Assembly: GCF_014168815.1 (NCBI RefSeq)
Contig: NZ_AP021972.1
Span: 2,170,001 to 2,234,000, forward strand
DNA: 64,000 nt
From: Klebsiella sp. WP3-W18-ESBL-02
GTDB taxonomy: Bacteria; Pseudomonadota; Gammaproteobacteria; Enterobacterales; Enterobacteriaceae
Direction: 5' to 3'
Shown here: in pieces, positions 61,824 to 64,000 of the stretch
Layout: the number at the start of each line of letters is the position of its first letter
Numbering within the stretch: the stretch's first letter is position 1
The notes under the pieces: model-generated
Databases searched by the model: none
Told to the model about the DNA's origin: nothing
Seen by the model: only the letters and a program-made list of their open reading frames with translations
Position numbers and translations under genes: made by a program

Positions 61824-62922
61824 ATCACTGACCTGCTGGCTGGTGGACATTCCCACCGTTCGCCCGCACAAGCTGTCGATGGCGACGATGGGCTGCCAGA
61901 CGCTAACCCTGGTGCGGATGCAGTGCGCTGAGGGCGTAGTCGGCTGGGGCGAAGCCACCACCATTGGCGGCCTGAGCTACGGTGCGGAAAGCCCGGAGGC
62001 TATTCGCTCGGCGATGGAAACTTACCTGGCGCCGCTGCTCTGCGGGCAGCGGTTTAGCGGCGTGGCGTCGCTGGCCGAGAAGATGAACGCCAGCGTAAAG
62101 GGCAATACGTTCGCCAAATCGGCACTGGAAACGGCGTTTCTTGATGCGCAAGGGAAGCTGCTGGGTCTGCCGGTGAGTGCGCTGCTCGGCGGCGCGCTGT
62201 GCGAACGTCTTCCGGTGCTGTGGACGCTGGCCAGCGGCGATACCGGTAAAGATATCGAAGAGGGCAAACGCCTGCTGGCGGAAGGGCGGCACGATACCTT
62301 CAAACTGAAAATTGGTGCCCGATCGCTGAAAACCGATATCGCCCATGCGCTGGCGATTAAGGCGGCGTTGGGCGATGCGGTAAGCGTTCGCGTGGACGTC
62401 AATCAGGCGTGGGATTTTACTACCGCCGTTAACGGAATGCGTCAGCTTCAGGACGGCGGTATCGATCTGGTCGAGCAGCCGATTCCGCTATGGGACCGCG
62501 CCGGACTGATTGCCCTGAGCCAGCGCTTTACGCTGCCTGTCCTTGCCGATGAGGCGGTCGCGACCGGTCACGATGGCTATGCGTTGGCCAGCGGCGGCTT
62601 CACCGGTGCCTACGCCTTAAAAATCGCCAAAGCCGGCGGCCCGGCGCAGGCGCTTAAGCTTGCGCACATCGCGCAGGCCGCCGGTGTGGCGCTGTACGGC
62701 GGCACCATGCTGGAAGGCACGCTCGGCACGGTTGCGTCGCTACACGCCTGGTCGACCGTCAACCTGCAGTGGGGGACCGAGATGTTTGGCCCGCTGCTGC
62801 TGAAAGACGACGTCGTGACGCAGCCGCTGTCGTTCAGCGACGGGCAGGTCACCCTGCCGCAAGGGCCTGGCCTGGGCGTCGAGATTGATGAAGAAAAACT
62901 GCGTTATTACGCCCGACATTAA
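61810..62922 (+). CDS. catB: Muconate cycloisomerase
   Basis: A 370-residue enolase-superfamily enzyme that turns cis,cis-muconate into (+)-muconolactone. The general acid/base Lys pair is in FKLKIG (Lys165, Lys167), and metal ligands Asp196, Glu222 and Asp247 are in VRVDVNQAW, DLVEQPIP and LADEAV. The start is the ATG at 61810 with GGAG 6 bases upstream; an ATG at 61795 is in frame. It overlaps the end of the permease gene and is followed 11 bases later by catC. Confidence 0.93.
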   Translation: MLTIESLTCWLVDIPTVRPHKLSMATMGCQTLTLVRMQCAEGVVGWGEATTIGGLSYGAESPEAIRSAMETYLAPLLCGQRFSGVASLAEKMNASVKGNTFAKSALETAFLDAQGKLLGLPVSALLGGALCERLPVLWTLASGDTGKDIEEGKRLLAEGRHDTFKLKIGARSLKTDIAHALAIKAALGDAVSVRVDVNQAWDFTTAVNGMRQLQDGGIDLVEQPIPLWDRAGLIALSQRFTLPVLADEAVATGHDGYALASGGFTGAYALKIAKAGGPAQALKLAHIAQAAGVALYGGTMLEGTLGTVASLHAWSTVNLQWGTEMFGPLLLKDDVVTQPLSFSDGQVTLPQGPGLGVEIDEEKLRYYARH

Positions 62923-62933
62923 AGGATATTCGC

Positions 62934-63212
62934 ATGCTGTTTAAAGTTGAAATGACCGTCAATATTCCGCCGTCGCTACCCGCTGAGCAGGTCGATGAGA
63001 TCAAAGCGCAAGAAAAGGCATACTCCCAGCGCCTGCAGCGTGAGGGGAAGTGGCTGCATATCTGGCGGGTCGCCGGGCTGTACGCCAACGTCAGCATTTT
63101 TGACGTGGCGGATAACCAGGAACTGCACGATCTGTTAACGGCGCTACCGCTGTATCCGTTTATGACGATCGGCGTGCAGCCGCTGTGCCGTCATCCCTCG
63201 TCAATTCACTAA
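62934..63212 (+). CDS. catC: Muconolactone Delta-isomerase
   Basis: A 92-residue protein, the usual length of CatC. It converts muconolactone to beta-ketoadipate enol-lactone. Family blocks are MLFKVEMTVNIPPSLPAEQVDEIKAQEK, WRVAGLYANVSIFDV and LPLYPFMTIGVQPL. The ribosome site AAAGGA lies 7 bases before the ATG. It sits between catB and catA in the order seen in other catBCA operons. Confidence 0.95.
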   Translation: MLFKVEMTVNIPPSLPAEQVDEIKAQEKAYSQRLQREGKWLHIWRVAGLYANVSIFDVADNQELHDLLTALPLYPFMTIGVQPLCRHPSSIH

Positions 63213-63249
63213 CAACACACCTTACCCTACAAAAAAAGAGGAACACGCA

Positions 63250-64000
63250 ATGTCCGTTAATCCTGCAAAACAGAGCGAACTGGAGTCTCTGCTGGCGATC
63301 AGCAGCGGCCTGAATGCCGAACTCGGCAACGACCGTTTTAAAGCCATTATGCATCAGGTACTGAGCGACCTGTGCCAGACCATTAAGAAATTTGATATCA
63401 GTGATGAAGAGTTCTGGCTGGCGGTGAACTATCTCAACGCGCTGGGCGAGCGTAAAGAGGCCGCGCTGCTGGCCGCCGGGTTGGGACTGGAGCATTACCT
63501 CGATATGCGCGCGGACGAAAAAGAGGCGGCCGAGGGTCTTTATGTGGGCACGCCGCGCACGATTGAAGGGCCGCTGTACGTGGCCGGCGCGCCGCTCAGC
63601 AAAGGATTTGCGCGAATGGACGACGGCAGCGAGGCGGGGGAGCCGATGTGGCTGCACGGGCGGGTGACCCGTCACGACGGCCAGCCGGTGGCGGGGGCGA
63701 TCGTGGACATCTGGCACGCCAATACGCTCGGCGGCTATTCGTTCTTCGATCAATCACAAAGTGAATATCACCTGCGTCGGCGGGTTGAAACCGACGCCGA
63801 GGGGCGCTATGCCGTTCGCAGCATCGTACCGTGCGGCTACGGCTGCCCGCCGGATGGCCCAACGCAGAAGCTGCTCAACCAGTTGGGCCGTCATGGGAAT
63901 CGCCCGGCGCACGTGCACTTCTTTGTTTCCGCGCCGGGATACAAGCACCTGACCACGCAGATTAACCTCAACGGCGACGCCTACCTGTGGGATGATTTTG
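63250..64000 (+). CDS. catA: Catechol 1,2-dioxygenase, 3' end outside the window
   Basis: The first 250 residues of an intradiol dioxygenase (family length about 310). It cleaves catechol between the hydroxyls to cis,cis-muconate with Fe(III). The N-terminal dimer helices (about 1-100) precede the dioxygenase domain. Iron-ligand regions are GGYSFFDQSQSEYHLRR and the first Tyr there, PCGYGCPPDGPTQ (Tyr), and RPAHVHFFV (two His). It is the last gene of the cat module in view; the operon probably continues to the right. Confidence 0.95.
   Translation, partial: MSVNPAKQSELESLLAISSGLNAELGNDRFKAIMHQVLSDLCQTIKKFDISDEEFWLAVNYLNALGERKEAALLAAGLGLEHYLDMRADEKEAAEGLYVGTPRTIEGPLYVAGAPLSKGFARMDDGSEAGEPMWLHGRVTRHDGQPVAGAIVDIWHANTLGGYSFFDQSQSEYHLRRRVETDAEGRYAVRSIVPCGYGCPPDGPTQKLLNQLGRHGNRPAHVHFFVSAPGYKHLTTQINLNGDAYLWDDF

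Noticed and set aside
1..64000. CRISPR array, rRNA or tRNA genes
   Set aside because: No regularly spaced direct repeats and no tRNA or rRNA-like sequence noticed on reading; short RNAs could be missed by eye.

Overview
The window is a chromosomal segment of an enterobacterium, most likely Enterobacter or a close relative. The backbone proteins (YoaE, SdaA, PabB, FadD, MinCDE, DadAX, YcgR and others) are co-linear with, and very similar to, the E. coli K-12 manX-to-ymgE region. The complete indole-3-acetate (iac) cluster at the right end recalls the one described in Enterobacter soli. The genus call is inference; no rRNA or tRNA gene is present to fix it.

Layout. Positions 1-9.5 kb are backbone: the start of manX, yoaE, yoaD broken by an intact IS5, sdaA, nudL, pabB, yoaH, and an extra periplasmic phosphodiester glycosidase-like gene. 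Positions 9.5-18.6 kb are an accessory island between yoaH and yoaB. It holds a cytoplasmic heparinase II/III-like enzyme, a periplasmic alginate-lyase-family enzyme, a complete CUT1-type ABC sugar importer (binding protein, two permeases, ATPase) and a second, cytoplasmic alginate-lyase-family enzyme. Together they look like an uptake and cleavage system for a uronate-containing polysaccharide whose substrate I cannot name. Positions 18.7-29.2 kb return to backbone: yoaB, yoaA, tsaB, yeaY, fadD, rnd, minCDE and ycgLMN. Positions 29.3-34.9 kb carry a four-gene chaperone-usher fimbrial operon where E. coli has hlyE/umuDC, followed by a 36-residue membrane peptide gene. Positions 35-47.3 kb are backbone: dsbB, nhaB, fadR, ycgB, dadAX, cvrA, ldcA, emtA, ycgR and ymgE.

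Positions 47.3-64 kb are accessory. An IS630-family element is followed by a Fur-boxed TonB-dependent receptor, an HpaX-like permease gene, and a MarR-type regulator (iacR). Then comes one long operon, iacH-A-B-I-C-D-E-F-G, an MHS-family permease, and catB-catC-catA (catA runs off the window). This operon encodes oxidation of indole-3-acetate to catechol and ortho cleavage toward beta-ketoadipate enol-lactone.

Regulatory signals visible in the sequence include NagC/Mlc-like and CRP-like sites before manX, FadR operators before fadD and fadR, a flagellar sigma-28 promoter before ycgR, CRP-like sites before dadA and before the ABC importer, a Fur box before the receptor, and palindromes between iacR and iacH. 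REP elements separate many transcription units. Several start codons are GTG (manX, sdaA, yoaA, emtA) or TTG (fadD, rnd).
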